Positions 44,193-53,915 of a stretch of 64,000 nucleotides of DNA are shown here, piece by piece. This stretch comes from Patulibacter sp040675535 (GTDB lineage Bacteria; Actinomycetota; Thermoleophilia; Solirubrobacterales; Solirubrobacteraceae). Position numbers and translations under genes: made by a program. The stretch lies in contig NZ_JBFAPC010000001.1 of NCBI RefSeq assembly GCF_040675535.1, positions 21,172-85,171 on the forward strand. The letters run 5' to 3'. Below the pieces are notes generated by a model. The model was not told where the DNA came from. It ran no database searches and saw only the letters and a program-made list of their open reading frames with translations. The first letter of the stretch is position 1, and the number at the start of each line of letters is the position of its first letter.

Positions 44193-44230
44193 CGGGGTAC
44201 GGCTCGTGCCCGTGCCGCCAACGGGGATCG
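44190..44230 (-). promoter_or_regulatory. TACCCCGATG and TCCCCGTTGG motifs at the pair-3 start
   Basis: The minus strand has GTACCCCGATG (44200-44190) touching the start codon and ATCCCCGTTGG about 20 nt upstream. They resemble halves of the C-run/G-run sites at 27764 and 51466. Confidence 0.35.
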
Positions 44231-44242
44231 TCGGTTGGATGA

Positions 44243-45685
44243 TCAGCGCGCGAGCGCGGTCTCGGGGGTCTCGGGACTCGCCGCCGCGGGACGCCGCGAG
44301 GGCGGCCCCGGAGGGGTACCCACGTCCCAGCCGTCGCGCTCGGTGGCGGTCGGCCGCGTGGAGCGGAAGCCGTCGAGCAGCCGGTGGCGCCGCGCGGAGA
44401 TCTCCATCGGCAGCTCGGTCCAGACCTCGCGGAGGATCGCGGTGCGGTCGGCGCCGGGGGCGCGGAGCGCCGCGACGAGGCCGCGCAGCATCCGGGCGGG
44501 GCTGATGATCGCCTCGATGGGACGGGCGCGGTTGAACGTGTCCGACAGGTTCGGGGCCTCGCTCCCGGCGAAGGTCCGCATGACCTCGCGGACCAGCGGG
44601 CTGGACGGTCCGGGCCGCGACTCGCGGTTGCCCCAGTGGTACGTCGAGATCGTGTCCCGGTCGCGGTGGCGCTCCCAGTCGCGCAGGGCGACGTCGAGGT
44701 CGGCGGCGTCGTGCAGCGTCGTCGCGGCGGACTCTCCGAGCAGGCGTCCGTGCTTGAGCGCGTCGCGCATGCCGTTGCCGGTGACGGGGTCCTTGAAGTG
44801 GCCGGCGTCCCCGGCCAGCGCCCAGCCGGGACCGCTGGAGACGCGGTAGTACGACGACAGGTCGTCCGTGGTGCGCATCCTGCTCAGGTTCTCGGCGCCG
44901 CCGACGCGCTCCTTCAGGGCCGGGTCGCCGTTCAGCAGCGCCGCCCACGAGGCCTCGGGATCGGCCCGGAAGCGCGGGATGTCCGCCGCGTCGCACATGT
45001 TCGCCACGAGGGTGCGGCCGGCCGGGCACGAGGGCAGCACCAGGACCTGGTTGCCGTGGGCGCGGAAGATCTGGAAGGCGCTGGGGGCGTCGTCGCCGAG
45101 GGGGTCGTCGAGGTAGCGGAACGCGAAGCCGCGCCCGTTCCTCGACGCGCGGTACGGCGTCCAGGCGTCGACCTCCGCGGCGACGCGGGACTTGCGGCCG
45201 TCGGCGCCGATCACGAGCTTCGCGTGGATCTCGTACTCGCCCTCGCGGGTCCGGCAGCGCACGCCGGCGGCCCGGCCGTCGCGCCAGAGGACCTCCTGCA
45301 TCGCCGTGCGCTCGCGGACGTCGGCGCCCGCGTCGCGGGCCGCTTCGACGAGGAGGACGTCCTGCTGGTCCCGCGGGATGCAGAGTCCGTAGTCGATGCC
45401 GGAGAACGGCCGGAAGCGCTCGCAGATCTGGACGTCACCGTCGTGGAGGGTCAGGTAGCGCGTCCTCGAGGGGTTCAGGGCGAGGATCTTCTGCAGGGCG
45501 CCCATCAGCTGCAGCTCCTGCACGCCGTTGGGGACGAGGACGTGGGTCGACATGGTGTCGGCGGGGAATCGCGCCTTGTCGACGACGATCACGTCGTGGC
45601 CGGCGCGGGCCAGCGGGACCGCGGCGGCGGTCCCGGCGCAGCGCGCGCCGACGATGACGACGTCGGCGTGCTCGACGCGGGTCAC
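44243..45685 (-). CDS. FAD-dependent oxidoreductase, geranylgeranyl-reductase/PHBH-like
   Basis: A 480-residue flavoprotein, GTGA-coupled to the membrane-protein gene upstream. The FAD motif is VVIVGARCAGTAAAVPLARA (GARCAG variant), followed by ADTMSTHVL, a second FAD motif LVIGADGRKSRVA, and GDAGHFKDPVTGNGM. This set is typical of the GG-reductase-like/monooxygenase branch. It could hydroxylate or reduce a hydrophobic substrate. No membrane helix. Confidence 0.82.
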   Translation of the reverse strand: MTRVEHADVVIVGARCAGTAAAVPLARAGHDVIVVDKARFPADTMSTHVLVPNGVQELQLMGALQKILALNPSRTRYLTLHDGDVQICERFRPFSGIDYGLCIPRDQQDVLLVEAARDAGADVRERTAMQEVLWRDGRAAGVRCRTREGEYEIHAKLVIGADGRKSRVAAEVDAWTPYRASRNGRGFAFRYLDDPLGDDAPSAFQIFRAHGNQVLVLPSCPAGRTLVANMCDAADIPRFRADPEASWAALLNGDPALKERVGGAENLSRMRTTDDLSSYYRVSSGPGWALAGDAGHFKDPVTGNGMRDALKHGRLLGESAATTLHDAADLDVALRDWERHRDRDTISTYHWGNRESRPGPSSPLVREVMRTFAGSEAPNLSDTFNRARPIEAIISPARMLRGLVAALRAPGADRTAILREVWTELPMEISARRHRLLDGFRSTRPTATERDGWDVGTPPGPPSRRPAAASPETPETALAR

Positions 45686-46536
45686 GACGCGCTCCCCGCG
45701 GCGACCGCCGCCACCGAGGCCGCCGCGGCGGGCTCCGCGCCGCCGGCCGCGCGCCGGCGCAGGGTCTGCAGCATGGACCACGAGAGGATCTCGAACGAGA
45801 TGCCCCACATGATCAGCGGGACGTAGTAGCCGAGCACGCCGTTCCAGGCGAACGGGCCGGTCTTCGTGAAGGCGGGGAGGGCGACGAGGGCGATCACCGC
45901 GGCGCTGACGAAGCAGTAGGTGCCGACCCATCCCGGGGCGAGGCGGTCGGGACGATCGCGGGCGGCCCGGACGACGAGCCCCGCGGCGACGAGCTGCACC
46001 GAGAGGCCCGGCCAGGTGAGCACGAAGGTGAACCACCCGGCGTCGTTGAGCGCCACCACGACGCCGGGCGCGGCGTCCGGGCGGTAGGCCGCGCCGATCC
46101 ACAGGCAGCAGGCGGACGACACGAACGCGACGACGCCCAGCCCGCCCAGCATCTGGGTGATCGCCAGGACCGGCCGGCGGCCCTCCAGCGTCCAGAGCAT
46201 CACGCCGAGCTGCGCGATCCAGAAGGTCAGGAAGCCGCAGCCGATCAGCATGATCGTGCACCCGAGGACGATCCCGGAGTGGTGCTCGGCGTAGGCGGCG
46301 GCGAGCGCATCCGCGCTCAGGGATGGATCGAAGGGGAGCAGTCCCTGGGCGAGGATCACCCACCCGACGGTGGCGCAGACCGTGAAGATCGGTCCGCAGA
46401 CGACGGAGAAGACCTCGACGCGGTGGCGCGCCGACGCGCTGAAGAGGGGCGCGCTCGCGGTCGTGGCGCGTTCGGGCGGTCCGGCGGGAGACGATGGGGG
46501 CGGGGGAACGGGATGGGCGTCGGTGGGCGTGGCCAT
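45682..46536 (-). CDS. Multi-pass membrane protein, unknown
   Basis: About 284 residues from the ATG MATPTDAHP; a longer start near 46596 is possible. A Pro-rich N-terminus precedes about six helices (FSVVCGPIFTVCATVGWVIL, GIVLGCTIMLIGCGFLTFWI, AVIALVALPAF and others). No catalytic or transport motif recognised. Coupled to the FAD oxidoreductase, so the two may act together at the membrane. Confidence 0.65.
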   Translation of the reverse strand: MATPTDAHPVPPPPSSPAGPPERATTASAPLFSASARHRVEVFSVVCGPIFTVCATVGWVILAQGLLPFDPSLSADALAAAYAEHHSGIVLGCTIMLIGCGFLTFWIAQLGVMLWTLEGRRPVLAITQMLGGLGVVAFVSSACCLWIGAAYRPDAAPGVVVALNDAGWFTFVLTWPGLSVQLVAAGLVVRAARDRPDRLAPGWVGTYCFVSAAVIALVALPAFTKTGPFAWNGVLGYYVPLIMWGISFEILSWSMLQTLRRRAAGGAEPAAAASVAAVAAGSAS

Positions 46537-46743
46537 CGGTGGACCTGCGGCTTTCCGCGTCGGGCGCAACGGTGCGCGGGGAGTGACGAGGGTCACCCTT
46601 GCACCCGCAGGTCGAAGTGGCCTCAGTCCTTCTGGGTATCCGACCCGCCAGATGGTCGGAACCTCGCGGGGCGGCGCACGAGCTCCCCGCGTCCCTCGCC
46701 CGGCGACGCGGAGGAGGTCCCGTGCGGCGACGCCCGGAGGGCC

Positions 46744-47853
46744 TCACGGCGGGGGCGCGTCGGCCCCGCCCATGGAGGGCGGCTCTCCGTCGAGGTACCG
46801 CTTGATCGCCTCGACGCGGTTCAGCGCCCCGGCCGCGCGGAGGATCGCGGTGACGTGGCTCTTGACCGTCGGCACGCCGACGACGAGCCGCTCGGCGATC
46901 TCGGCGTTGGACAGTCCCAACGCCATCAGCTCCAGCGTCTCGCGCTGGCGGGGAGTCAGCGCGGACAGCAGGGCCGAGCGGTCCGCGGCGCCCGCCGGCA
47001 CGACCGTGACGGGACGGGCACCCACCGCCGCGGTCGGCAGCTCGTCGGCGGGGCCCGGCCCGCTGGGGGCCCGCGGGGCCAGCGCACCGCGAAGGCGCAT
47101 CGCCACGTCCTCCTGCGCCGCCAGCCGGTCGCGGACGGCGAGCACCTCGAACGCGCGCCCGAGCGCGTCCCCGAGTCGCTGCACCACAGCATCGGTGGAC
47201 CTGTCCACGACCGCCGGGGCGAGCTCGGCCTCCAGGATGCCGAGGACGGCGCCGTCGACGACGATCGGTGCCGTCACGACGACGACCGTGCACCCGTGCT
47301 CGTCCGGCCCCACGACCTCGCGGACGACGCTCGCGGTTCGGACGACACGGCGCTCCCGGGGCAGGTCGTCCAGGGCCACGGGGTGGCGGCGGCCGGGGCG
47401 GTGCGTCGCGGCGGCCGGGGCCTCGGCCGCGACCTGCCAGGGCGACCAGACGTCATCGCGGACGCGCGAGAGGACGACGCGCTCCGCCTGACACGCCGCG
47501 AGCGCGATCGGAGCGGCGCTCCGGACGAGCTCGTCCGTCGACCCGCAACCGCGCAGCGCCTCGAGGCCGCGCTCGACGGCCGCGCGCTGTCGGGATCCGG
47601 CGGCGACGCTCGTCCGGTGCAGGCGGTCCTCGGTACGGAGCACGCGGGCGAGCAACCGCAGCAGGTCGGCCCGTCGCTCCGCGTCGGCGGCGGCCAGCGC
47701 CCCGATGATCGCGTCGACCGTCCGCCCGAGCGCCTCTTCCGCCGCATCGAGGGTCGCCGGCGTCGGCAGCGCAGGGTCGTCGAGGTGCGTCGCGGCGGTC
47801 GCCAGCACGGCCTTCACCGCCGTGAACAGACGCTGCGTGGTCGGCTCCCGCAT
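46744..47853 (-). CDS. GAF-LuxR transcriptional regulator (pair 4, distal member)
   Basis: A 369-residue protein whose start shares a base with the upstream stop (TGATG). Helical N-terminus, GAF-like domain (AERVVLSRVRDDVWSPWQV; VVVTAPIVVDGAVLGILEAE), then LuxR HTH LTPRQRETLELMALGLSNAE and HVTAILRAAGALNRVEAI. The RKLG usual in the recognition region is replaced by RAAG, a possible specificity change. Confidence 0.83.
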   Translation of the reverse strand: MREPTTQRLFTAVKAVLATAATHLDDPALPTPATLDAAEEALGRTVDAIIGALAAADAERRADLLRLLARVLRTEDRLHRTSVAAGSRQRAAVERGLEALRGCGSTDELVRSAAPIALAACQAERVVLSRVRDDVWSPWQVAAEAPAAATHRPGRRHPVALDDLPRERRVVRTASVVREVVGPDEHGCTVVVVTAPIVVDGAVLGILEAELAPAVVDRSTDAVVQRLGDALGRAFEVLAVRDRLAAQEDVAMRLRGALAPRAPSGPGPADELPTAAVGARPVTVVPAGAADRSALLSALTPRQRETLELMALGLSNAEIAERLVVGVPTVKSHVTAILRAAGALNRVEAIKRYLDGEPPSMGGADAPPP

Positions 47854-48989
47854 CAGCCGCTCCCGCGCAGCCGGCGGAACCGGGCGACCGCAGCGCCGCG
47901 GCTCTTGACGTGCAGCTTGCGCCGGATCGTGCGCATGTGCGTCTTGACGGTCTCCTCGGACAGCGTCAGGCGCTCGGCGACCGCCCAGTTGGTGGCGCCG
48001 TCGGAGACGAGCTCGAGGATCTCGCGCTCGCGTGCGGTGAGCAGCGCGTCGCGTCCCGCCGGAGCGTCGTCCGTCGCCGCGCCGTGGTCTCGCGCGGTCT
48101 CGCCGATCACCCGGTCGTCCCCCGGGTCCCGTAGCGGGGCGAGGGCGGCGCGGGCCGCGTCGATCGCCCGCTCGATCTCCTCGGCGCGCCGGGCGAGCGC
48201 CTCCTCCGAGGAGGCCCGATCGAACAGCCACCCGAGGTCCGCGGCGAACGCGCCGACCGCCAGCCGGTCGTCCTCCGTGATCGGCTGGTCCTGCCCGACG
48301 CGGTCGATGTGCAGGAACCCCAGGGTGCGGGTCCCCACCACGATCGGCGCCGCGGCGTAGGCCGGTGATCCGGCCGCGCGGATGATCGGCTTGAAGGTGC
48401 GCCGGTCGTGGACCGGGTCGTCGAAGCGCAGCGCGGTCCGCCGACGGACCATCTCGGTCTCGCCGAGCATGCTCGCCAACGGGATCTCGACGTGCTCGCC
48501 GACGAACGACCGGAACGCCTCGGCCTTCGGGTCGAGGTCGTCGCGGGTGTGCACCACCAGCGGCACCCAGCGCGACCCGCGCACCGCCGAGACCATCGAG
48601 CGCGTGAACCCGCCGGCGTCGCAGACCGCCCGCGCCGCCCCGTCGACGAGGCTCCAGGAGGTCGGCGCGCCGCGGAGCACGCCGATGGCATCGCGGACGC
48701 CGGCGCGGACGACGCGCCGGACGTGGTCGTCGTGCGCGTCGACGGCCCGCCGCTCGCGCACGAGTCGGGCGTACGCGTCGATCCACGCGTCAGGGACCTC
48801 GGGTGCCCGGAGTCGCTCCCGGACGTGCCGCGTCACCGCGATCAGGTCGCCGTCGCCGGTCCCCGAGATGGTCCGGCGGACGGCAGCGGCCCGCGCGCGC
48901 TCGCGGGCGCTGCGGGCGACCACGTCGTCGACGTCCTGACGCGTCAGCGGCGCGTCGTGTGCGGCGGTCGCGGCGTCCATGCGACGCAT
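47853..48989 (-). CDS. GAF-LuxR transcriptional regulator (pair 4, proximal member)
   Basis: A 378-residue protein (or 375 from the second ATG). GAF-like: FTRSMVSAVRGSRWVPLVV, RRRTALRFDDP, YAAAPIVVGTRTLGFLHID, matching proximal members. LuxR HTH: LTAREREILELVSDGATNWA then HMRTIRRKLHVKSRGAAV. It is 65 nt downstream of the acyl-CoA dehydrogenase on the same strand. Confidence 0.84.
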   Translation of the reverse strand: MRRMDAATAAHDAPLTRQDVDDVVARSARERARAAAVRRTISGTGDGDLIAVTRHVRERLRAPEVPDAWIDAYARLVRERRAVDAHDDHVRRVVRAGVRDAIGVLRGAPTSWSLVDGAARAVCDAGGFTRSMVSAVRGSRWVPLVVHTRDDLDPKAEAFRSFVGEHVEIPLASMLGETEMVRRRTALRFDDPVHDRRTFKPIIRAAGSPAYAAAPIVVGTRTLGFLHIDRVGQDQPITEDDRLAVGAFAADLGWLFDRASSEEALARRAEEIERAIDAARAALAPLRDPGDDRVIGETARDHGAATDDAPAGRDALLTAREREILELVSDGATNWAVAERLTLSEETVKTHMRTIRRKLHVKSRGAAVARFRRLRGSG

Positions 48990-49054
48990 CTTCGCTCACG
49001 GGACGAGCGGTGGCGACGGCCGCGGCGACGACCGTCGGCCGGCGCGCGCGTGCC

Positions 49055-50215
<1,161 letters not shown>

Positions 50216-50267
50216 GATCTCCTCGTGGTGTGGTGGTCGTGCTCAGATGGGCGGAGGGTCGGTGCGT

Positions 50268-51197
50268 TCAGGCCGTCGAGGCGGCCAGGCGCTCGCGGAC
50301 GCCCGCGATGCGCTCGACCTGGGTCAGCTGGTCGGGGCCGGCGATCGCGAACGAGAAGCCGTCGACGCCGGCCTCCCGGTACGCGTGCAGGCGCTCGGCG
50401 ACCTGCTCCTCGGAGCCGACGATGGTCCAGCGGCGGACCTTCTCGTACGGCATGCCGTACTGGCGCTTCACGAGCTCGGCGGCCTCCTCGTGGCCGCGCT
50501 CCTCGTCGTCGTTCACGTTGACGAACGCCACGAGGGCCGCGCCCGGGGCGGGGCGGCCCAGCTCGGCGGCGTAGCCCGCGAGCTGCTCGAGCCCGGCCGC
50601 GACCTGGTCGGGGTCCAGCCACATCGGCAGCCAGGCGTCTCCCACGCGCGCGGTCCGGCGCAGCGCGGGCTCGGCGCGGCCGCCGATCAGGACGGGCGGG
50701 ACGTCGGCCGCCGGCAGCATCGCCGGGGTGTCGACGTGGTGCAGCCCGTCGTGGCGGAGCGGCGCGCCGGAGAACAGCGCGGGCAGCAGGGCGAGCGCCT
50801 CGTCCAGCCGGCGGGCGCGCTGCTTGCGGTCGACGCCGGCGGCGGTCCACTCGGGCTCGTACTCGCCGCCCATGCCGACGCCGAGCAGCAGCCGGCCGGG
50901 CGCCAGGGTCTCCAGCGTCTGCAGCTGCTTGGCGGTCCAGATCAGCGGGCGCAGCGCGGGGTTGAGGATCGCGGTGCCGAGCCTCACGCGGCTCGTGGCG
51001 CCGGCGATCATCGCGAGTGCCGTCATCGCCTCGAGCACCGGGCGGTGGAAGACCAGGTGGTCGGGGACCCAGACGTGGTCGAGGCCCTGGTCCTCGGCGG
51101 CCCGGGCGACGTCGAGCACCGGGTGCCCGATGCCGTACGCGTCGACGCTCGGGACGGCGACGCCGATGCCCGACCAGGGCGGGGTGGTGGTGCTCAC
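50268..51197 (-). CDS. Luciferase-like (LLM-class) oxidoreductase, probably F420-dependent
   Basis: A 309-residue TIM-barrel enzyme with DHVWVPDHLVFHRPVLEAM, RVRLGTAILNPALR, LLLGVGMGGEYEPEW and PVLIGGRAEPALRR, the usual LLM landmarks. In actinobacteria this branch mostly uses F420, which is an inference here. It is the first gene of a unit with the acyl-CoA dehydrogenase. A perfect 14-bp palindrome lies about 110 nt upstream. Confidence 0.85.
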   Translation of the reverse strand: MSTTTPPWSGIGVAVPSVDAYGIGHPVLDVARAAEDQGLDHVWVPDHLVFHRPVLEAMTALAMIAGATSRVRLGTAILNPALRPLIWTAKQLQTLETLAPGRLLLGVGMGGEYEPEWTAAGVDRKQRARRLDEALALLPALFSGAPLRHDGLHHVDTPAMLPAADVPPVLIGGRAEPALRRTARVGDAWLPMWLDPDQVAAGLEQLAGYAAELGRPAPGAALVAFVNVNDDEERGHEEAAELVKRQYGMPYEKVRRWTIVGSEEQVAERLHAYREAGVDGFSFAIAGPDQLTQVERIAGVRERLAASTA

Positions 51198-51303
51198 GGA
51201 GGTCCTCGGTTCGGGTCGCGGGGCGGCGCGCGCGGGCGCGGGCCGGGCGGGTCCGCCGACGTCGCTCGACGCGGCGGCCTCGGGGCCACGCTAGCACGGG
51301 GAA

Positions 51304-51317
51304 TGAACGATCGTTCA
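51304..51317 (+). promoter_or_regulatory. Perfect palindrome TGAACGATCGTTCA
   Basis: 14-bp inverted repeat centred on CGATCG in the divergent gap, 107 nt from the LLM start and 287 nt from the SCP2-like start. A one-mismatch copy is at 37276. Typical size of a TetR-type operator. Confidence 0.65.
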
Positions 51318-51465
51318 CGGACATCGTGGGTCTCTACAGGCCGGGATGGGGCCACCGGTCGCGGCGGGGTGCCGTCCCGGGTGCCGTCCCGGATGCCGTA
51401 CCCGGGGCCTGTGTCGCGGTACGGCGTGTACGGGGGCTCAAGAGTCGTCGCGCGGGAGAGGTGAA

Positions 51466-51480
51466 TACCCCGTTGGGGGG
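51466..51480 (+). promoter_or_regulatory. TACCCCGTTGGGGGG motif upstream of the mce operon
   Basis: C-run/G-run inverted repeat 121 nt before the first operon gene. It matches the core of sites before the GMC/P450 and acyl-CoA synthetase genes. Confidence 0.45.
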
Positions 51481-51600
51481 ACGGCGTCCGCCAAGGGGGG
51501 TGGGAGTCTGCTCAGGCCGTGATGGAGGACACACTCCTCCGGCGTCCAGCTCCGTCGGCGTCCCCGACGCCGGCCCGCCGCACCGGTGGAGAACCTCTGT

Positions 51601-52173
51601 ATGCACCATCCCGACTTCAGCTCACGTCCTGACGAGCCCCACACGTGGGACGCCCCCGGCCGGGGCCCTGTGGACGCGCCCGGCGCGGCCGCATCCCTCG
51701 CGCAGGACCCGGCGGCCGACCTGCCGACGACGCGGGCGGCGGAGCCCGCCGTGGCGCCGGCCGCCGACGCGGACCCGTGGCCCGACGTCGTGGACCTCTT
51801 CTTCCGCGCGGCCGAGGACGCGTACACCGCGGAGCGGGTCGGTTCGATCGGGCTGAACGTCTGGCTCGGTCCGTCCGATCCCGCTCGCGCGGACGACGGC
51901 CTGTTGATCACCGCCCGCGGCGGGATGGACGTCCGCGAGGGCGTCTCCGCCGACACGCAGGCGGACATCCACCTGCGCCTGCAGCGCAAGGACCTGGCGC
52001 GCCTCGCGACCGGGCGGCTGCGCACGGCGATGGCGATCGCCGGCGGCCGTGCGACCTACGACGGCCCGGTCCGGCAGTTCCTGCGGGTGCTGCCGATGGT
52101 CCAGGCCGTCGTCCGCCCGCCGGTGCCCGTCGGCACCAACACGATCCACGACGGGGTCGAGGAGATCTCTTGA
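51601..52173 (+). CDS. SCP2-like lipid-binding protein, first gene of the mce operon
   Basis: A 190-residue protein. ATG (MHHPDFSS) is preferred over GTG at 51586 because GGTGGAGA lies 10 nt before it. A long Ala/Pro-rich N-terminus leads to a domain (about 75-180) with VGSIGLNVWLGPSD, DVREGVSADTQADIHLRLQRKDL and LRTAMAIAGGRATYDG, the SCP2 sterol-transfer pattern where substrate-binding strands are followed by an acidic helix. It could carry the imported lipid. The stop overlaps the ATPase start. Confidence 0.7.
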   Translation: MHHPDFSSRPDEPHTWDAPGRGPVDAPGAAASLAQDPAADLPTTRAAEPAVAPAADADPWPDVVDLFFRAAEDAYTAERVGSIGLNVWLGPSDPARADDGLLITARGGMDVREGVSADTQADIHLRLQRKDLARLATGRLRTAMAIAGGRATYDGPVRQFLRVLPMVQAVVRPPVPVGTNTIHDGVEEIS

Positions 52174-53027
52174 GCACCACCGATCCGAACACCGCCGCGC
52201 TGCTGGACCGGGCCTCCGGGTACGACCACCACCAGGGGCCGATGACGGTCCCGCAGCGCAATCCGGGCGACTTCTGGTCGATCGAGTGCATCGATCTCTA
52301 CAAGTCGTTCGGTCCGAACCGGGTGATGAACGGCCTGAACGTCGGCATCCCCGAGGGCATGATCACGGTGGTCCTGGGGCCGTCGGGCACCGGGAAGTCG
52401 GTGTTGTTGTCGCACCTGATCGGGCTGATGTTCCCGGACAAGGGCGACATCCTCGTGCACGGCGAGTCCGTTCCGCGGATGACTGTGCCGCAGCTCCTGG
52501 AGATGCGCCGGAAGTTCGGGATCCTGTTCCAGGACGGGGCGCTGTTCGGGTCGATGAACGTGTACGACAACGTCGCGTTCCCGCTGCGGCAGCACACCAA
52601 CCAGTCCGAGGCGGAGATCCGCGAGACGGTGATGCGCCGGCTGGACGAGGTCGGTCTGGCCAATGGTGCGGAGACGCGGATGCCGTCGGAGCTGTCGGGT
52701 GGCATGAAGAAGCGGGCGGGGTTCGCCCGCGCGTTGGTGCTCGATCCGCAGATCGTGATGTTCGACGAGCCCGATTCGGGTCTGGATCCGGTCCGTACGG
52801 CGCTGTTGTGTCAGTTGATCGAGAAGGTGCACGCCGAGAACGGCGGCACCTACGTCGTGATCACCCACGACATCGCGTCCGCCCGTCGCATCGGCGAGTA
52901 CATCGCGGTGCTGTGGAAGGGCCGCATCGTGCAGTCCGGCGATCGGGACGACATGTTCGACTCGCCCAACCCGTTCGTCCGACAGTTCCTCGCGGGGCGG
53001 CCGCAGGGCCCGCTCGGCATGGAGTGA
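52170..53027 (+). CDS. Mce/Mla-type ABC transporter ATPase (MlaF/MceG-like)
   Basis: A 285-residue ATPase. TTG at 52170 is chosen: GAGGAG lies 6 nt upstream and it overlaps the previous stop (TTGA). An ATG at 52242 is the alternative. Walker A GPSGTGKS, LFQDGALFGSMNVYDNVAFP, signature LSGGMKKRAGFARAL and Walker B IVMFDEPDSGLDP are typical of MlaF/Mkl. In mycobacteria this gene is usually far from mce; here it is in the operon. It powers the permease pair. Confidence 0.92.
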   Translation: MSTTDPNTAALLDRASGYDHHQGPMTVPQRNPGDFWSIECIDLYKSFGPNRVMNGLNVGIPEGMITVVLGPSGTGKSVLLSHLIGLMFPDKGDILVHGESVPRMTVPQLLEMRRKFGILFQDGALFGSMNVYDNVAFPLRQHTNQSEAEIRETVMRRLDEVGLANGAETRMPSELSGGMKKRAGFARALVLDPQIVMFDEPDSGLDPVRTALLCQLIEKVHAENGGTYVVITHDIASARRIGEYIAVLWKGRIVQSGDRDDMFDSPNPFVRQFLAGRPQGPLGME

Positions 53028-53036
53028 GGGGAAGAC

Positions 53037-53915
53037 ATGGAAGCCGGAACGCTCCAGCCCCCGGTGGCGCCAGCGCCGCGGACGTCGCCCGGGAGGGCGG
53101 CCGACGACGGCGCCCCGCCCCCGAAGAAGAACAGCCCCGCGCCGCTCGCGGCGCTCGAGGACATCGCGGGGATGCTGCTCCTGACCGGGCAGGCGATCCG
53201 CACCGCGGTGACGCCGCCGTTCTCGTGGCGGGGTGAGTTCGTCGACCAGACGTGGCTGATCATCCGCCGCTGCACGATCCCGCTGATCGTGTCCGTGCTG
53301 TTCTTCGGGTTCGGCGCGCCGGGCCTGCAGGGCGGCAACATCACGTACATCCTCGGGACGGTCGACCGGCTCGGCGCGTTCTTCGTGATGGCGACGATCC
53401 GCGAGTTCGCGCCGTGGATCAACGGCATGGTCGTCGCCGGCGTCGGCGGCACCGCCGTCTGCGCGGACCTCGGCGCCCGCAAGGTCCGCCAGGAGCTCGA
53501 CGCGCTGATGGTCCTGGGACTCGACCCCGTCCGCACGATCGTCGTCCCGCGCTTCCTCGCGCTCGGCCTCGTCACCGCGATGATGAACCTGATCGCGATC
53601 GTCTTCGGCCTCGCCGGCGGCTGGCTCGCCGCGGTGCCGATCTTCGGCGACACGTCCGCCGGGTTCTTCGCGACGTTCACCTCGAACTTCACGATGCCCG
53701 ACCTCGTCGGCAGCGTGATCAAGACCAGCCTGTTCGGCTTCATCATCGCGGTGGTCTGTTGCTACCGAGGCATGAACGTGAAGGGCGGCGCAGAGGGCGT
53801 CGGCAGAGCGGTCAACCAGGCCGTCGTCGTCTCGTTCGTCGGCATCTGGGCGTTCAACTACCTGTTCACCGCCACGATGCTCGCGGCGTTCCCCGAGACC
53901 GGGAACCTCCACTGA
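53037..53915 (+). CDS. YrbE/MlaE-family permease A
   Basis: A 292-residue inner-membrane protein. After a Pro-rich N-terminus come about five helices. The family segments are FFVMATIREFAPWINGMVVAG, the loop ADLGARKVRQELDALMVLGL with the conserved E..A..V(L)G, and a final segment FIIAVVCCYRGMNVKGGAEG. It forms the channel with the next gene's product. Confidence 0.92.
   Translation: MEAGTLQPPVAPAPRTSPGRAADDGAPPPKKNSPAPLAALEDIAGMLLLTGQAIRTAVTPPFSWRGEFVDQTWLIIRRCTIPLIVSVLFFGFGAPGLQGGNITYILGTVDRLGAFFVMATIREFAPWINGMVVAGVGGTAVCADLGARKVRQELDALMVLGLDPVRTIVVPRFLALGLVTAMMNLIAIVFGLAGGWLAAVPIFGDTSAGFFATFTSNFTMPDLVGSVIKTSLFGFIIAVVCCYRGMNVKGGAEGVGRAVNQAVVVSFVGIWAFNYLFTATMLAAFPETGNLH

Larger units (their letters stand above)
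51198..51600 (+). other. 403-nt divergent control region between the LLM gene and the mce operon
   Basis: No gene. It carries the palindrome at 51304, three 12-13-nt tandem units GGGTGCCGTCCC-like (51367-51403), the TACCCC site at 51466 and an inverted repeat GGAGGA/TCCTCC (51524-51540). Confidence 0.6.

Noticed and set aside
46640..46659. CCGACC/GGTCGG inverted repeat between 46597 and 46743 as a terminator
   Set aside because: Six-bp stem with 8-nt loop and no other support; such repeats are expected by chance at this GC content.
51367..51403. Tandem GGGTGCCGTCCC units as a CRISPR or iteron array
   Set aside because: Only three short adjacent units with no spacers; probably simple repeat or a protein-binding cluster at most.
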